A stretch of DNA of 56,272 nt from a virus. Each line of letters opens with the position of its first letter. The stretch's first letter is position 1. A program made the translations under genes and the position numbers. Under the pieces are notes generated by a model. It was given only the letters and a program-made list of their open reading frames with translations. It was not told the DNA's origin and made no database searches. Positions 1 through 9,303 of the stretch are shown piece by piece. The stretch lies in the IMG/VR virus record IMGVR_UViG_3300031521_000082, positions 1-56,272 of that record; one strand, written 5' to 3'.

Positions 1-1
1 T

Positions 2-127
2 AAGAGCCGAAAGACTTAAAAAATAAAGTTATTGAATCGGTTAAATCTCTCGATAAGTCGGAAGGTATTTCCAACGTTGATCATGCAGATTTAATTGCTA
101 GAATTAACGAAAAGTTTCCTAACAATG
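2..127. repeat. Terminal direct repeat (left copy), circular overlap
   Basis: These 126 bases are identical to 56147-56272. The repeat lies inside one open reading frame that continues in phase across the join (offset 56145, divisible by three). It therefore looks like the overlap of a circular assembly rather than a biological terminal repeat. Base 1 (t) differs from its counterpart at 56146 (a); this makes the first codon read taa, whereas the right-hand copy reads aaa. Confidence 0.9.
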
Positions 128-1326
128 ACTTTAAGCTCAAAGAAACTTACATTGAATTACCGGACAAAAAGAAGAATGCATTTATCAAATCGATCAGTGA
201 AAATTTTGGGATTAAGGAACAACAAGATACTCCAAAAAGTCACGCTCAACTAAACAAAAATGATTTGATCACGCCGAATAATACTAAGAAATTATTACAA
301 ACATTTACCAGAGAATATGGGGATGCCCCAGTTTTAAAAGAATTTGCTGATGTTTTAGAAAAAAACAAAGGTCAAATACCTATTAGTCGTTTAGATAAGA
401 TTGCTAAAACGTTAAATAAATCCATAGATAACAATACTAACCAACCGTTCTTTACAAAGAAATCTAAAGAAGATTTTGCTAGAGCTTTAGAATTAGATAT
501 GGAGCAAAACCTAAAGGAAAAACAAAAATATTTAGGTAAAGACATGTCTGCTGATTGGAAAAAAAGCAAAGAGATGATGCATGATCTTTTGACGGATTAT
601 CCCTACGAAAATCAACAAAAACTTAAAGACACTGCATATGATTTGGACAACAGTAAAAAAAATCGATTAGTAGCTGAAGAATATTTTGGGACTAAGAAAA
701 ACGAAAAAGGACAAAACGTCTTAAATGATAAAGGGGAAAAACCTCTAACTGAATTAGCGAGTCCGGATGCACAAAAACAATGGTTACAAGAATATATGCA
801 TTCAATGGGATTTAACTCTGACGAAAAGGGTTTTTCGCCTAACAAATTCTATAATAAATACGGTGCTATGCAAGAGCCAATGCAGAAAAAGTTGACCGAA
901 TCACACGGTTCTCACGGTACTTCAAAACTAAATTTGGAAGAATTAATGAACCTAAATGAGGCTCACAAGGGAGCAGTGCGGGAAAAACTGAATACTTCTG
1001 GAACAGAAGGTTCGCGTCAAATTAATGAAACGTTGGGCGCTCTAGGCGGATTGCTTACCAATCCAGAAAAAAGCTTGAAAACGCTGGGTACATCTGCAGC
1101 GAAACAATTAATTTCCGATTCTTTACTATATAATAAAGAGGGGGTAAACGAACTGACGCGACGACCCAAAGCCAAGGATTACTTACCAAATAAAGGTGAT
1201 GTGGTTGAAACTTTACGAGTTGCTAGAAACCCTGGGACTAGACTTGATAGAAAAAGTAAAGATATCCCTGGCACCGAAGAAGATAATGGGAAAAATTTAG
1301 CGGAGATGTTAGATGAATTATTTTAA
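2..1326 (+). CDS. C-terminal part of a 692-residue ejection-type virion protein (5' part at 55393-56272)
   Basis: This is the 3' part of a gene that starts at 55393 and crosses the circular join; the joined protein is about 692 residues. The first in-frame ATG-like codon here (about 265) is internal and should not be taken as the start. The visible part is lysine-rich, hydrophilic and largely helical, with no recognised domain and no signal peptide. It is the last of five consecutive large genes encoding putative internal or ejection proteins, and its 3' end overlaps the endolysin start at 1313 by 14 bases. I infer a virion role from that context, as in P22-like phages, where ejection proteins form one block. 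Function is otherwise unknown. Confidence 0.75.
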   Translation, partial: EPKDLKNKVIESVKSLDKSEGISNVDHADLIARINEKFPNNDFKLKETYIELPDKKKNAFIKSISENFGIKEQQDTPKSHAQLNKNDLITPNNTKKLLQTFTREYGDAPVLKEFADVLEKNKGQIPISRLDKIAKTLNKSIDNNTNQPFFTKKSKEDFARALELDMEQNLKEKQKYLGKDMSADWKKSKEMMHDLLTDYPYENQQKLKDTAYDLDNSKKNRLVAEEYFGTKKNEKGQNVLNDKGEKPLTELASPDAQKQWLQEYMHSMGFNSDEKGFSPNKFYNKYGAMQEPMQKKLTESHGSHGTSKLNLEELMNLNEAHKGAVREKLNTSGTEGSRQINETLGALGGLLTNPEKSLKTLGTSAAKQLISDSLLYNKEGVNELTRRPKAKDYLPNKGDVVETLRVARNPGTRLDRKSKDIPGTEEDNGKNLAEMLDELF

Positions 1327-1900
1327 AAAATATTGGTATTGGCTTTATGGGGTAGCCGCAATTCTTATTATGTTTTGGATTATAAATTCTGACGTAAAAA
1401 CAATGACCGATAACTTCGATGAAGCGTTTAATTTTGTCGTAAAAAACGAGGGGGGATACGCTGATGATGACGATGATAAAGGGGGTGAAACCTTCATGGG
1501 CATCTCAAAAGCAACCTATCCTTCCCTAGACATAAAAAAATTAACGATTGATCAAGTTAAAGATATATACAAAAAAGATTTCTGGAACGCCTCGTTTATC
1601 CCTGCCATCGGACATCGCGAACTCTCAATATACCTATTTGATTGGATGGTACTGTGCGGGGAAGGCCAATTGTCCGTGATATTTCAAAGAGCAATAAACG
1701 CAACGGGCAACTCAATTTTTATTGATGGAGAAATTGGAAAACAAACCCTGACAGCGTATAAAAAAATCAATAATCACGAGGGGTTTCTGTGGGTTTTAAG
1801 AGCTGAAATGATAAGTTATTTTTACGATATTTGCAAAAACGATCCGTCTCAAAAGAAATTTTTAAAAGGTTGGATTGCTCGAGTATTTAAAAAAATATAA
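1313..1900 (+). CDS. SAR-type endolysin, GH108 muramidase
   Basis: A 195-residue lysozyme that cleaves the glycan backbone of peptidoglycan. Residues about 10-26 form an uncleaved-looking hydrophobic segment after a basic N-terminus, as in signal-anchor-release endolysins, which go through Sec and wait tethered in the membrane. The catalytic domain opens with the GH108 signature around E46 (EGGY), followed by D-K-G-G-E-T and M-G-I-S. A C-terminal PG_binding_3-like half carries the D-G-x-I-G-x-x-T motif. The length is normal for the family. It overlaps the end of the ejection gene by 14 bases. An SAR endolysin normally pairs with a pinholin; the best holin candidates here are the small membrane proteins at 11349 and 11814, which lie far away. 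Family assignment is confident; SAR behaviour is inferred from the N-terminus. Confidence 0.88.
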   Translation: MNYFKKYWYWLYGVAAILIMFWIINSDVKTMTDNFDEAFNFVVKNEGGYADDDDDKGGETFMGISKATYPSLDIKKLTIDQVKDIYKKDFWNASFIPAIGHRELSIYLFDWMVLCGEGQLSVIFQRAINATGNSIFIDGEIGKQTLTAYKKINNHEGFLWVLRAEMISYFYDICKNDPSQKKFLKGWIARVFKKI

Positions 1901-1936
1901 CTTATAATTTAACCCATATTACCTTATAATTATTCC

Positions 1937-1953
1937 ATAATAATAACAATAAA
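1937..1953 (+). promoter_or_regulatory. Late-gene upstream motif (ATAATAACAATAAA)
   Basis: The sequence ATAATAATAACAATAAA ends 15 bases before the ATG at 1969, just upstream of an AAGG Shine-Dalgarno site. The same motif recurs before terminase, capsid, portal, tail and ejection genes. It could be a late promoter or an A-rich translation enhancer. Confidence 0.55.
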
Positions 1954-1968
1954 TATAAGGTTTTTTAA

Positions 1969-3792
1969 ATGGATTATACCCACGTCCTACCCCAAACCAT
2001 TGGTACGAATTATGGCACAACCGGTGATGGCGTCATCCTTGGAACTGTTTTCCCACATGTTTTGAGCGGTTCCGCCTACTACACGTATGCCCACGAAATT
2101 ACATATGCCATTCAGCGCGATGAGTGGACAACTCCACCAACAGTGAGCTGGGTGCCGATCCAAGCTCAATTAAATGCTTCCACAGCGGTTCAAATGTTCA
2201 CCTGCTTGGCTACTCCTCCTTCCGGAACGACTGATCCCACCCCAATTCCACAAATGTACTATGCTGTGCGTGACGGTGTTACTGGATTCACGTTTAATGT
2301 GACCACTGCATTGGTTGGAAGTGTTATTTTTAAAGCTGAATATTATACCTCTGCAGGCTGGGCAATCCTCACAACGGCTGTGTTTTCGAATAACTTTATG
2401 ACTGCGACTGGTTTAAGTACTATCACGTTTACCCCTCCATCTAACTGGATTACAAGTACGATTGGATACGCAACACCGCCTGAAAAATGGTTGAGGTTAA
2501 GTTTTGTAGGCACCCCAACAATCACAACCCCTGTTACAGTAACTGGAGGTTGGGAAACAACAACAGCGCTGGCTCCTTCAATTGGGGGTACAACAAACGT
2601 TCCTTTCTATAACCCATATAAGAATTTACTACCTGCAACCGGAGACACATTATATTTAGGATCAACGGATCAACCCTACGGATTTGTAATTACATATCAA
2701 ACCCCGCTCAGCAGTGGAAACGTCACATATAATTATATGAAAGCGAACGGTACGGTTGCAACGTTAACACCAATTTCTGATACTTCAAATGGTTTCACCG
2801 CGTCCAACAACCAATCATATCGGAAAAATACTTTAACTTCGACAGGGACAACTGCAAGCATAGCAGGTGATAGTGCAATTTCAGCGAATGGGTATGCAAC
2901 AGGAACTATAACAAACGTTCCTACTTCTTCCTTGTATGCGGTTACACTTGGGCTTTCAGCAGCAAAAACGGGCACCATGACGTATGCCATTCGCGCGTAT
3001 TGGAATGGAACGGCAGCGGCGTACCAAATTCTTCACAACGGAACAGCAGTATTTACTTCAACACGTTCAGTCGCAGCGAATGACAAATTAACAGTGATGA
3101 AATACAACGATAATATTTACTTTATGGTGAACGATATAAATATTGATCCTTCGTTATCAATGCCTGACACGAACGCACTATTATATGGAGTTGTACAAAC
3201 TCCAACAACTGGAACGATTGTCGAAAATTATAATCTTGTGGACTGGAGCGGAAGGAAAGCCGTACCAGTATTGTTAGCATTTACGACTCCAACAAATTTC
3301 ACTACTTTTGCAACTCAGACAACTGGACTTTTCCCTTGCAATTATTACATCCAGTTCTTGCCACCAACTGATTTTGCATCTGTACCGGCTTCCTTAAGTC
3401 CACTTGCAGTTAACGGTTATGTCATCGGAATTGTTTCACACCCACCTGCAGGCGTTTCAACTCCAGTTCAGTTAATGGATCAAAAAATGCTAACGGTCGG
3501 AGGAGCTGGCAACATATTCTTCCCAACAGGTAGCCAAACGATTGCTGACTTGATGAATATAAAAATTCAAAACGTTGCAAGCTACAGCGGTTCTGCTCAG
3601 TTTCTGTTATTGTTCGAGACCAGTGCTGGCAATACCACGCGTACCGTTACCTACGGATCATTAGCTACCGGGTCAAACATTTTGTCTAGCACGTTCCCGA
3701 ACTCTGGAATGACAGGAATTATTATTGTTCAAGTTGCTGGGGACGCCTCCTGGAACGTTGGGTCACCCGCCTACATTACACTTTCAACTTAG
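1969..3792 (+). CDS. Putative tail fibre or tail-associated structural protein
   Basis: A 607-residue protein rich in Thr, Ser, Gly, Val and Ala, with alternating hydrophobic residues suggesting an almost all-beta fold. No charged coiled coil and no signal peptide are visible. It follows the endolysin, carries the late motif and an AAGG ribosome site, and is followed after 10 bases by the S74 fibre gene, so a distal tail or receptor-binding part is likely. Residues about 310-400 look like a compact beta-sandwich of the carbohydrate-binding kind, but I cannot name a family. Being shared in one operon with the fibre suggests the two assemble together. Function is inferred from composition and place only. 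Confidence 0.6.
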   Translation: MDYTHVLPQTIGTNYGTTGDGVILGTVFPHVLSGSAYYTYAHEITYAIQRDEWTTPPTVSWVPIQAQLNASTAVQMFTCLATPPSGTTDPTPIPQMYYAVRDGVTGFTFNVTTALVGSVIFKAEYYTSAGWAILTTAVFSNNFMTATGLSTITFTPPSNWITSTIGYATPPEKWLRLSFVGTPTITTPVTVTGGWETTTALAPSIGGTTNVPFYNPYKNLLPATGDTLYLGSTDQPYGFVITYQTPLSSGNVTYNYMKANGTVATLTPISDTSNGFTASNNQSYRKNTLTSTGTTASIAGDSAISANGYATGTITNVPTSSLYAVTLGLSAAKTGTMTYAIRAYWNGTAAAYQILHNGTAVFTSTRSVAANDKLTVMKYNDNIYFMVNDINIDPSLSMPDTNALLYGVVQTPTTGTIVENYNLVDWSGRKAVPVLLAFTTPTNFTTFATQTTGLFPCNYYIQFLPPTDFASVPASLSPLAVNGYVIGIVSHPPAGVSTPVQLMDQKMLTVGGAGNIFFPTGSQTIADLMNIKIQNVASYSGSAQFLLLFETSAGNTTRTVTYGSLATGSNILSSTFPNSGMTGIIIVQVAGDASWNVGSPAYITLST

Positions 3793-3802
3793 GAGGTGAA
3801 AA

Positions 3803-6109
3803 ATGGATAGTTTAGATCCTAGCAAACATAATAATTTTACCCCTTTTATAACTCTGACAGCAGAGGAATACGAGGCTGTTAAATACAAAATACCAGCGGG
3901 ACTCATCGTCATTTTGACTGATGGGTCAAGCCCAATGGCAATTAACGGTGCATTAATCCCCTCCTCAGGAGGGGTTATCACATTAGATGAAACGTTTATA
4001 ACTACAACTGACGAAACTGCTAATCTTCCGAACTCTACGAATCTTGGGGCAATCGGTACTACAGGGAATAACGTTTTAATTTCGACAATTGCTACGGGAG
4101 AATCAACCCTTTCCGCTGTTGCTATTCCCACAACGGGGTTGTTAACTGCAACTTCAGGAAACGGACTTCAATTTACAAATAACTATGTGACTGGAAACCA
4201 ACCCTTAACGTTTAATAGCGGTACTTCACCACATAACATTACGGCAAATACGCTTGCATTGACCGGTGCGCAAACGATTTCCTCAACTCTTTCAGTAGGG
4301 GGAACCTCAACGTTAGCGGGTGTTTCGGCAACGACTGTTTCCACAAGTGGGGCAATTTCAAGCGGTGGATTGCTCACAGCAGCGAGTGGTTTTACTCAAT
4401 CATCTGGAGCGCACAATGTCACTACGGGCAACACTGCATCTACTATTAGCACAGGAACTGCAGCATTAAATATTACTGCTTCGACATTAGCATTGACCGG
4501 AAATGAAACTGTATCCGGAACGTTATCGAGTGCAGGGCTTACGACAACAAATGGTTTTACTCAATCAGGAGGGAATTGGTCGCAAACCGCAGGAAATCAC
4601 ACCTATTCTAACAACACCGGAGCGGTATTATTCACTGCTCAAACTGTTGATTTGATTGGTACAGCGGTTGGAATTCAAGGACAATTTACAGTTAATGGTT
4701 CTTCAATTTTAGCTGGAACGTCAGTTACAACTTTATCAGCAAGTGGGGCGGTAACTTCTGGTGGACTGTTAACGGGTTCAAGTGGGTTCAACCTTCAATC
4801 TACAGGTACAATTTCGACTATTAACTGCGGAAGTAATGCGTTAAACGTTACGACTTCAAATTTAAACGTTACAGGAAGTGGTACCTTTTCCGGTACACTT
4901 AGTGCGGGTTCGGTAACATTTACAACTTTAAACGCAACCAATATTACCGCATCTGGAACGCTGGGGGTAAGCGGAACGTCGACTTTAGCAGGTGTTAATG
5001 CGACTTCTGTTTCGACAACCGGAAGTATTACCTCGGGTACAACCCTTACAGCTTCCAATGGATTTGTTCAAAGTGCAGGCTCTCACAATGTTACTACGGG
5101 AAACACTGCTTCAACCATTAGCACGGGTACAGCAGCTCTTAATATAACTGCATCGACCCTAGCATTAACCGGTAATGAGACCATTTCCGGAACGCTAGGT
5201 GTGACGGGCACGGCAACCATGGGTACGGTGAACGCTACATCAGTATCTACCAGTGGGGCTATTTCTGCTGGATCGACCCTTACAGCTTCGAATGGATTTG
5301 TTCAAAGTGCAGGAAGTTTTAGTGTAGTTACCGGCAATAATACAGCCTCAATAAACACCGGAAGTGCCGATTTAAATATTTCCGTTAATACTTTAACTTT
5401 AACCGGAAAACAAACCATCTCCGGAACGCTTGGTGTTTCATCGACTGCTACATTTGCAGGAATTGTAGGAACATCACTTTCAGTTTCAAATGGCTTGGCT
5501 CAAACTGGTGGAGCTTTAAGTTTAGTAACTGGCGGTGCTGGAGGAGTAATTAATACGGGAGCTGCAGCATTAGCCCTTACTGCAGGTTCAGTAAACATGA
5601 GTGCAGCAGCAAGTATTGTAGGCACTCTTACAGTAGGCGGAATTCAAAACTCTGCATACAATCAAGGTGCCGGTTCATTCTTATACTTTGTGAACAACGG
5701 ATCATTCACTGTTAACGCTTTGGGGACGGGATCGATCGTATTAAATTCACCGATTGTATCAATGCCTTCGTTGACTTCAAGCACGGGTACTAACATAGTA
5801 GCAAGCGGAACGAACCTTTATCTTCAGACTTCAAGTCGAGACTTTAAAGACAATATCGTTGACACTACTATTGATACGTCTAAAGTATTTGATTTGAGGA
5901 CTGTTGATTATCAATACAAAGCGACAGGGCAAAAATCTTTTGGTTTTATTGCTGAAGAGGTTGCGGAAGTTCTTCCCGATTTAGTACACTACGAAGAAGA
6001 CAAACCATTTTCAATAAACTATAGTCTTTTAAGTGTTCTGCTGTTAGAAGAGCTAAAAAAAGTAAAAACAGAATTAAAAAGTTTAACCCAAAAAATTAAC
6101 TCTATGTAA
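3803..6109 (+). CDS. Tail fibre with C-terminal peptidase S74 (intramolecular chaperone) domain
   Basis: A 768-residue fibre preceded by an excellent Shine-Dalgarno site (AGGAGGTG). Residues about 140-610 are a repetitive beta-rich shaft built of Thr/Ser/Gly units, with recurring phrases such as STLALTGNETISGTL and TSTLAGV. Residues about 675-768 form a peptidase S74 domain: it begins with S-S-R-D-F-K-D-N, has F-G-F-I-A-E-E-V and L-P-D-L-V, and ends in a helical tail rich in Leu and Lys. In this family the domain trimerises and folds the fibre, then cuts itself off at the Ser near its start, as in phage endosialidases. The next gene starts one base after the stop. The fibre is likely to determine host binding; the receptor is unknown. 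Confidence 0.88.
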   Translation: MDSLDPSKHNNFTPFITLTAEEYEAVKYKIPAGLIVILTDGSSPMAINGALIPSSGGVITLDETFITTTDETANLPNSTNLGAIGTTGNNVLISTIATGESTLSAVAIPTTGLLTATSGNGLQFTNNYVTGNQPLTFNSGTSPHNITANTLALTGAQTISSTLSVGGTSTLAGVSATTVSTSGAISSGGLLTAASGFTQSSGAHNVTTGNTASTISTGTAALNITASTLALTGNETVSGTLSSAGLTTTNGFTQSGGNWSQTAGNHTYSNNTGAVLFTAQTVDLIGTAVGIQGQFTVNGSSILAGTSVTTLSASGAVTSGGLLTGSSGFNLQSTGTISTINCGSNALNVTTSNLNVTGSGTFSGTLSAGSVTFTTLNATNITASGTLGVSGTSTLAGVNATSVSTTGSITSGTTLTASNGFVQSAGSHNVTTGNTASTISTGTAALNITASTLALTGNETISGTLGVTGTATMGTVNATSVSTSGAISAGSTLTASNGFVQSAGSFSVVTGNNTASINTGSADLNISVNTLTLTGKQTISGTLGVSSTATFAGIVGTSLSVSNGLAQTGGALSLVTGGAGGVINTGAAALALTAGSVNMSAAASIVGTLTVGGIQNSAYNQGAGSFLYFVNNGSFTVNALGTGSIVLNSPIVSMPSLTSSTGTNIVASGTNLYLQTSSRDFKDNIVDTTIDTSKVFDLRTVDYQYKATGQKSFGFIAEEVAEVLPDLVHYEEDKPFSINYSLLSVLLLEELKKVKTELKSLTQKINSM
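4219..5640 (+). repeat. Internal repeats in the tail-fibre shaft
   Basis: The shaft-coding region contains several diverged copies of a unit of roughly 80 codons. The clearest pair is at about 4381-4530 and 5071-5200, both encoding N-V-T-T-G-N-T-A-S-T-I-S-T-G-T and then A-L-N-I-T-A-S-T-L-A-L-T-G-N-E-T. Similar halves recur around 5281-5430. Such repeats allow the fibre to lengthen or shorten by recombination. Confidence 0.7.
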
Positions 6110-6110
6110 G

Positions 6111-6674
6111 ATGATCACAGATAAATTTGAACATGTCGCCCCGAAAGGATTACTCTCGATCGGGGTTAAATACAAAATCTTTAACGAATGTCACAATGAA
6201 GATGCGAAGATGTGTCCATTTGTAATTATGACGTTACTTCCAGAATTGGATTTAGATATTACGATTGGGCACTTCATGCGTATATTATTTATCATGGAGT
6301 GTATGTACCAGCACACGCACAAAAAACCATTGATCAAAGATAACTTCGTGTTCACAGAAAATGGGGTGGAGCTTACAATATTTAGGCGTTACACTGCACC
6401 GTTAGGGAAAAGCATTTCGACATTAATTACGCGCGGTACTATCAATAATATTAAGTTTCTACAACAATCTAATTTTTGGGAAGTGAACATGGATAAGAAC
6501 GACCTCGAATATGTAAAAAAGTTTTTAAAAATGTTTAGAAAATATCACCCGTCTGCCCTTTTAATCCAGATTCAAACTTCAAAAATGTATAAAGAGTTAA
6601 GCGATCCAGAGACCTGGAGGCATGTTAAAGACCAGCATTTCCGTGAATTTGCGAAGGAATGGCTCAAACATTAA
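6111..6674 (+). CDS. Hypothetical protein downstream of the tail fibre
   Basis: A 187-residue protein whose ATG begins one base after the fibre stop codon, so it is probably translated by coupling. It is mixed alpha/beta, moderately basic, and contains no membrane segment, signal peptide or metal-binding cluster. The C-terminal third (from about residue 125) is helical and rich in Lys and Trp. I do not recognise the family. A fibre-assembly chaperone would fit the position, because phage fibre genes are often followed by such a gene, but nothing in the sequence proves it. It is followed by two inverted repeats and a terminator, so it closes the operon. Confidence 0.6.
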   Translation: MITDKFEHVAPKGLLSIGVKYKIFNECHNEDAKMCPFVIMTLLPELDLDITIGHFMRILFIMECMYQHTHKKPLIKDNFVFTENGVELTIFRRYTAPLGKSISTLITRGTINNIKFLQQSNFWEVNMDKNDLEYVKKFLKMFRKYHPSALLIQIQTSKMYKELSDPETWRHVKDQHFREFAKEWLKH

Positions 6675-6678
6675 AAAT

Positions 6679-6712
6679 TTATAGCTTCCATTAATTTTCA
6701 TATGTGCTATAA
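6679..6712. repeat. Inverted repeat, copy 1 of 2
   Basis: The arms TTATAGC and GCTATAA flank a 20-base spacer. The spacer shares the words CTTCCAT and CATATGTG with the second copy 66 bases downstream. It could be an operator or an RNA hairpin. Confidence 0.6.
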
Positions 6713-6742
6713 CTTATCTTTAAATAGAAATATTTACGTTAT

Positions 6743-6779
6743 AGTTATAGCTTCCATAATTCCCATATGTGCTATAACT
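6743..6779. repeat. Inverted repeat, copy 2 of 2
   Basis: The arms AGTTATAGC and GCTATAACT (9 bp, perfect) flank a spacer very like that of copy 1. The pair sits between a tail gene and a Rho-independent terminator. A duplicated binding site for a regulator, or tandem RNA stem-loops at a 3' end, are the likely readings. Confidence 0.65.
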
Positions 6780-6790
6780 GTTCACCAAAA

Positions 6791-6814
6791 GAGCCCCGTA
6801 TTCCGGGGCTTTTG
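6791..6814 (+). terminator. Rho-independent terminator after the tail-fibre operon
   Basis: The stem AGCCCCG/CGGGGCT with a short loop is followed by TTTTGCTCATTTT. It separates the fibre operon from the gene at 6916. The rest of 6815-6915 holds no gene and no promoter I can defend. Confidence 0.85.
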
Positions 6815-6915
6815 CTCATTTTAAACTTTAAAATCGTCACTATTTTTTGTAGAAAAATCCTTTTAACACCTGTAGAATTTGTATACGTTTTAGAAAATCA
6901 TAAGAAGGATAAGAA

Positions 6916-7431
6916 ATGACAGAACATAACGATCCAAAAATAAATTTTTCATTCAAACTCATAGATCTATATACTATTTTAGAAAATTTGATTAGTTTAA
7001 ACGACAGTGACTATGATGAAAATATTTCAAATTTTCTTAAAGAAATACATCTTCGATTAGGGGTTACAATTGCTACCCCAGTTATAGAAGAAATTCCTTT
7101 TTCGGTTGAGAAATATGCAGTGCAGCATGCTTTACCAGATTTAAGTGAATTTTACACAAAATTAATGAATATTACTGAACTAAAAACAAGTCTACTTCCC
7201 ATCATTCCAAATAATGACATAACATATTTTCCATTTTACAAAGGTGAGAAAGATGAAACAAAACGACATTTAAGTGCTATTCAATTTCACGAAGCGCAAA
7301 CATGGCGATTCACTTTAGAATTTTTACGTTGTATATATTTTATACTTAACAAACAAAAATTTTGTGATCCGTCAACGTTTAAAGATTCAATTTTGCAATG
7401 GTTATCTCATTTGAAAAAAAACTTAGTATGA
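6916..7431 (+). CDS. Hypothetical protein upstream of GroEL
   Basis: A 171-residue, mostly helical acidic protein, beginning MTEHNDPK after an AAGGAT ribosome site. There is no membrane segment or recognisable motif. Its last 40 residues (rich in Leu, Trp and Lys, ending in W-L-S-H-L-K-K-N) resemble in style the helical proteins of the array at 12636-19759, but I cannot show homology. It is 39 bases upstream of the chaperonin gene and is probably co-transcribed with it, after the terminator at 6791. Function unknown. Confidence 0.6.
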   Translation: MTEHNDPKINFSFKLIDLYTILENLISLNDSDYDENISNFLKEIHLRLGVTIATPVIEEIPFSVEKYAVQHALPDLSEFYTKLMNITELKTSLLPIIPNNDITYFPFYKGEKDETKRHLSAIQFHEAQTWRFTLEFLRCIYFILNKQKFCDPSTFKDSILQWLSHLKKNLV

Positions 7432-7470
7432 GACTTCTAAAATACAAATAATACAATTAGGAAATAAGAA

Positions 7471-9264
7471 ATGATTAAAAAATATTTATACGGGCGTGAC
7501 GCCAGCATAGCCATGTTAAAAGGCATCCACACCCTTTTCCGTTCAGTCTCATCAACGTTCGGCCCATTGGGATCAGTCGTGTATTTGCCTGACGAAAGGG
7601 GCTATTTACACCCAACAAAAGACGGTGTGACAGTCGCTAAATCAATTGGTATTGCTGACCAATTCGAAGAGGTTGGGGCGCAATCTGTAAAAGAGGTCGC
7701 GCTTAAAACCGTTGATCGAGTGGGGGACGGAACAACTTCATCAGTTATATTCATCTATTCATTTTTGCTATCCTGTTTTGGAGTGAATTTGAACGAATTA
7801 AAAGACATTAACGATTGGGAGGAGATCGAAGCAATCTTGCGCGCTTCAACGGAAAAGCTTACCAAATCTGAAATTAAAGAGATTGAGGAGTGGAAAACAT
7901 TTCTAATTAAATACTTAAAAGATTTAACTGTTGATGTAAAAGACGACCTGGAAGTTCTAGTAAAAATCGCGCGCACATCTGCTAACGGGGATGAGAAAAT
8001 TGTCAATTTAATCCGGGATTCACTTGAAAAAATTGGCACGGACGCAAACTTTATTATCGAAAACTCTAATAATATTGAGTCTTCCATCGAAGCGACCGAA
8101 GGGGTATACCTACCCGTGGGCATGACTTCGCCATTCTACTCAACAGTACCGGGGAAAATCCTCTGTGAATTAGAGAACCCTTACGTTATTTTAACTGATT
8201 CAGAAATTGTGGGATGGACGGAAATAAAAGACATAGTTTTAGCAATTCTTAATGATCCCAAAGAGAAAAATCTTAAACAAAATGAGAAATACCGCCCACG
8301 TCCATTTGTTTTAATTTGTAAAGATATCTCCTTTGTTGCTGAAGGGGGGATGGTAACAAACATTAAAAAGTCCGGAGAATACTTCCGCACATGCTGTATT
8401 TCGTTGAAATCGTTAACAAAAGGATCGCACTATTCTGATTCGGATTTATTCGAGGATCTTAGTCAAGTATTTGGTGGACGTTTAATTTCAAAGAACCAAG
8501 GGTTAGAGCTTGGGCCACTAGCAGGGAAAAACTCTGCAAAAATACATGACCTTGGATCATGCGAACGCATAGTTGTGTCGAAAAACAAAACTATCATCTT
8601 CCCTAATCAAGAGAGAAAAGAAGTTTTGGTGAACTACGTTAACAAAATCAAAGACATCGAATCTAAATCTAATACAGTTGAAGAAAAGCGATACCATGCC
8701 AGCAGATGGAAACGAATTTCATCCGGAGTGGCGATAATTACCCTTGGCGCACCCAATCAACAGTCAGCGGTGGAAATGAGAGACCGCCTCGACGATGCGA
8801 TTTGCGCGGTTCAATCCGCAAGAGAAAACGGTGCATTGCCTGGGGCATGTTCCGTCTATGGAAAATTGGCAGACTTATCTTTAATTCATACAATGGTTGA
8901 AGACGTTAATTTAAGTGCAAAACTTTCAGGTATTTTATGTAATTCATTCATGCAAATGATCCGTTGTTTGTTCCATGGTCACAAATTTAATGATGAAAGC
9001 CCGTGGAGCAGTTTCAATCGCGAATTATCCTACAAGGAATGGCTTGGCCCCAATTTAGCGACCGGCAAAGAAACAGTAAACGTTTGGGAAGAAGGCATTA
9101 TCGATTCGGCTGATTCAATAGTTGAAACAATTTCTAACGGTTTAGATTTAGCAGCGCTTTTGCTTAGAACAGAAACGTTAATAGTTCCGGACTGGGAGGA
9201 AATGTTACGTTTGAAAAATTTAATGTCAGTTGGAAACCCGAACGGGCAACAACAACAAGGATAA
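7471..9264 (+). CDS. groEL: Phage-encoded GroEL-type chaperonin
   Basis: A 597-residue group I chaperonin, longer than the usual 540-550. The equatorial domain shows G-P-L-G-S-V at residues 31-36, T-K-D-G-V-T-V-A-K at 49-57 and the catalytic D-G-T-T at 86-89. The apical domain (about 210-400) contains A-E-G-G-M-V. The C-terminal part has G-A-P-N-Q-Q-S-A-V-E-M followed by L-D-D-A-I, where the Asp of GroEL D398 is kept. The usual Gly-Gly-Met tail is replaced by G-N-P-N-G-Q-Q-Q-Q-G. It would fold proteins in an ATP-driven cytoplasmic cage, most plausibly the phage capsid. No groES lies beside it, but two GroES-like genes occur at 45769 and 46310. Phage GroELs are known in some giant phages. Confidence 0.93.
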   Translation: MIKKYLYGRDASIAMLKGIHTLFRSVSSTFGPLGSVVYLPDERGYLHPTKDGVTVAKSIGIADQFEEVGAQSVKEVALKTVDRVGDGTTSSVIFIYSFLLSCFGVNLNELKDINDWEEIEAILRASTEKLTKSEIKEIEEWKTFLIKYLKDLTVDVKDDLEVLVKIARTSANGDEKIVNLIRDSLEKIGTDANFIIENSNNIESSIEATEGVYLPVGMTSPFYSTVPGKILCELENPYVILTDSEIVGWTEIKDIVLAILNDPKEKNLKQNEKYRPRPFVLICKDISFVAEGGMVTNIKKSGEYFRTCCISLKSLTKGSHYSDSDLFEDLSQVFGGRLISKNQGLELGPLAGKNSAKIHDLGSCERIVVSKNKTIIFPNQERKEVLVNYVNKIKDIESKSNTVEEKRYHASRWKRISSGVAIITLGAPNQQSAVEMRDRLDDAICAVQSARENGALPGACSVYGKLADLSLIHTMVEDVNLSAKLSGILCNSFMQMIRCLFHGHKFNDESPWSSFNRELSYKEWLGPNLATGKETVNVWEEGIIDSADSIVETISNGLDLAALLLRTETLIVPDWEEMLRLKNLMSVGNPNGQQQQG

Positions 9265-9303
9265 AAAATGACTCCATGATTAAAGATATAAAGGCGTAAA
9301 TGG

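Noticed and set aside
265-1326. A complete 353-residue gene starting at 265
   Set aside because: The frame is open upstream of 265 and continues in phase from the right end of the window, so 265 is an internal codon of the 692-residue protein.
6679-6779. CRISPR-like repeat pair
   Set aside because: Only two copies, each an inverted repeat with a conserved spacer, and no cas genes in the window.
8706-8900. A 64-residue frame inside groEL
   Set aside because: It lies wholly in another frame of a well-supported gene and has no ribosome site.
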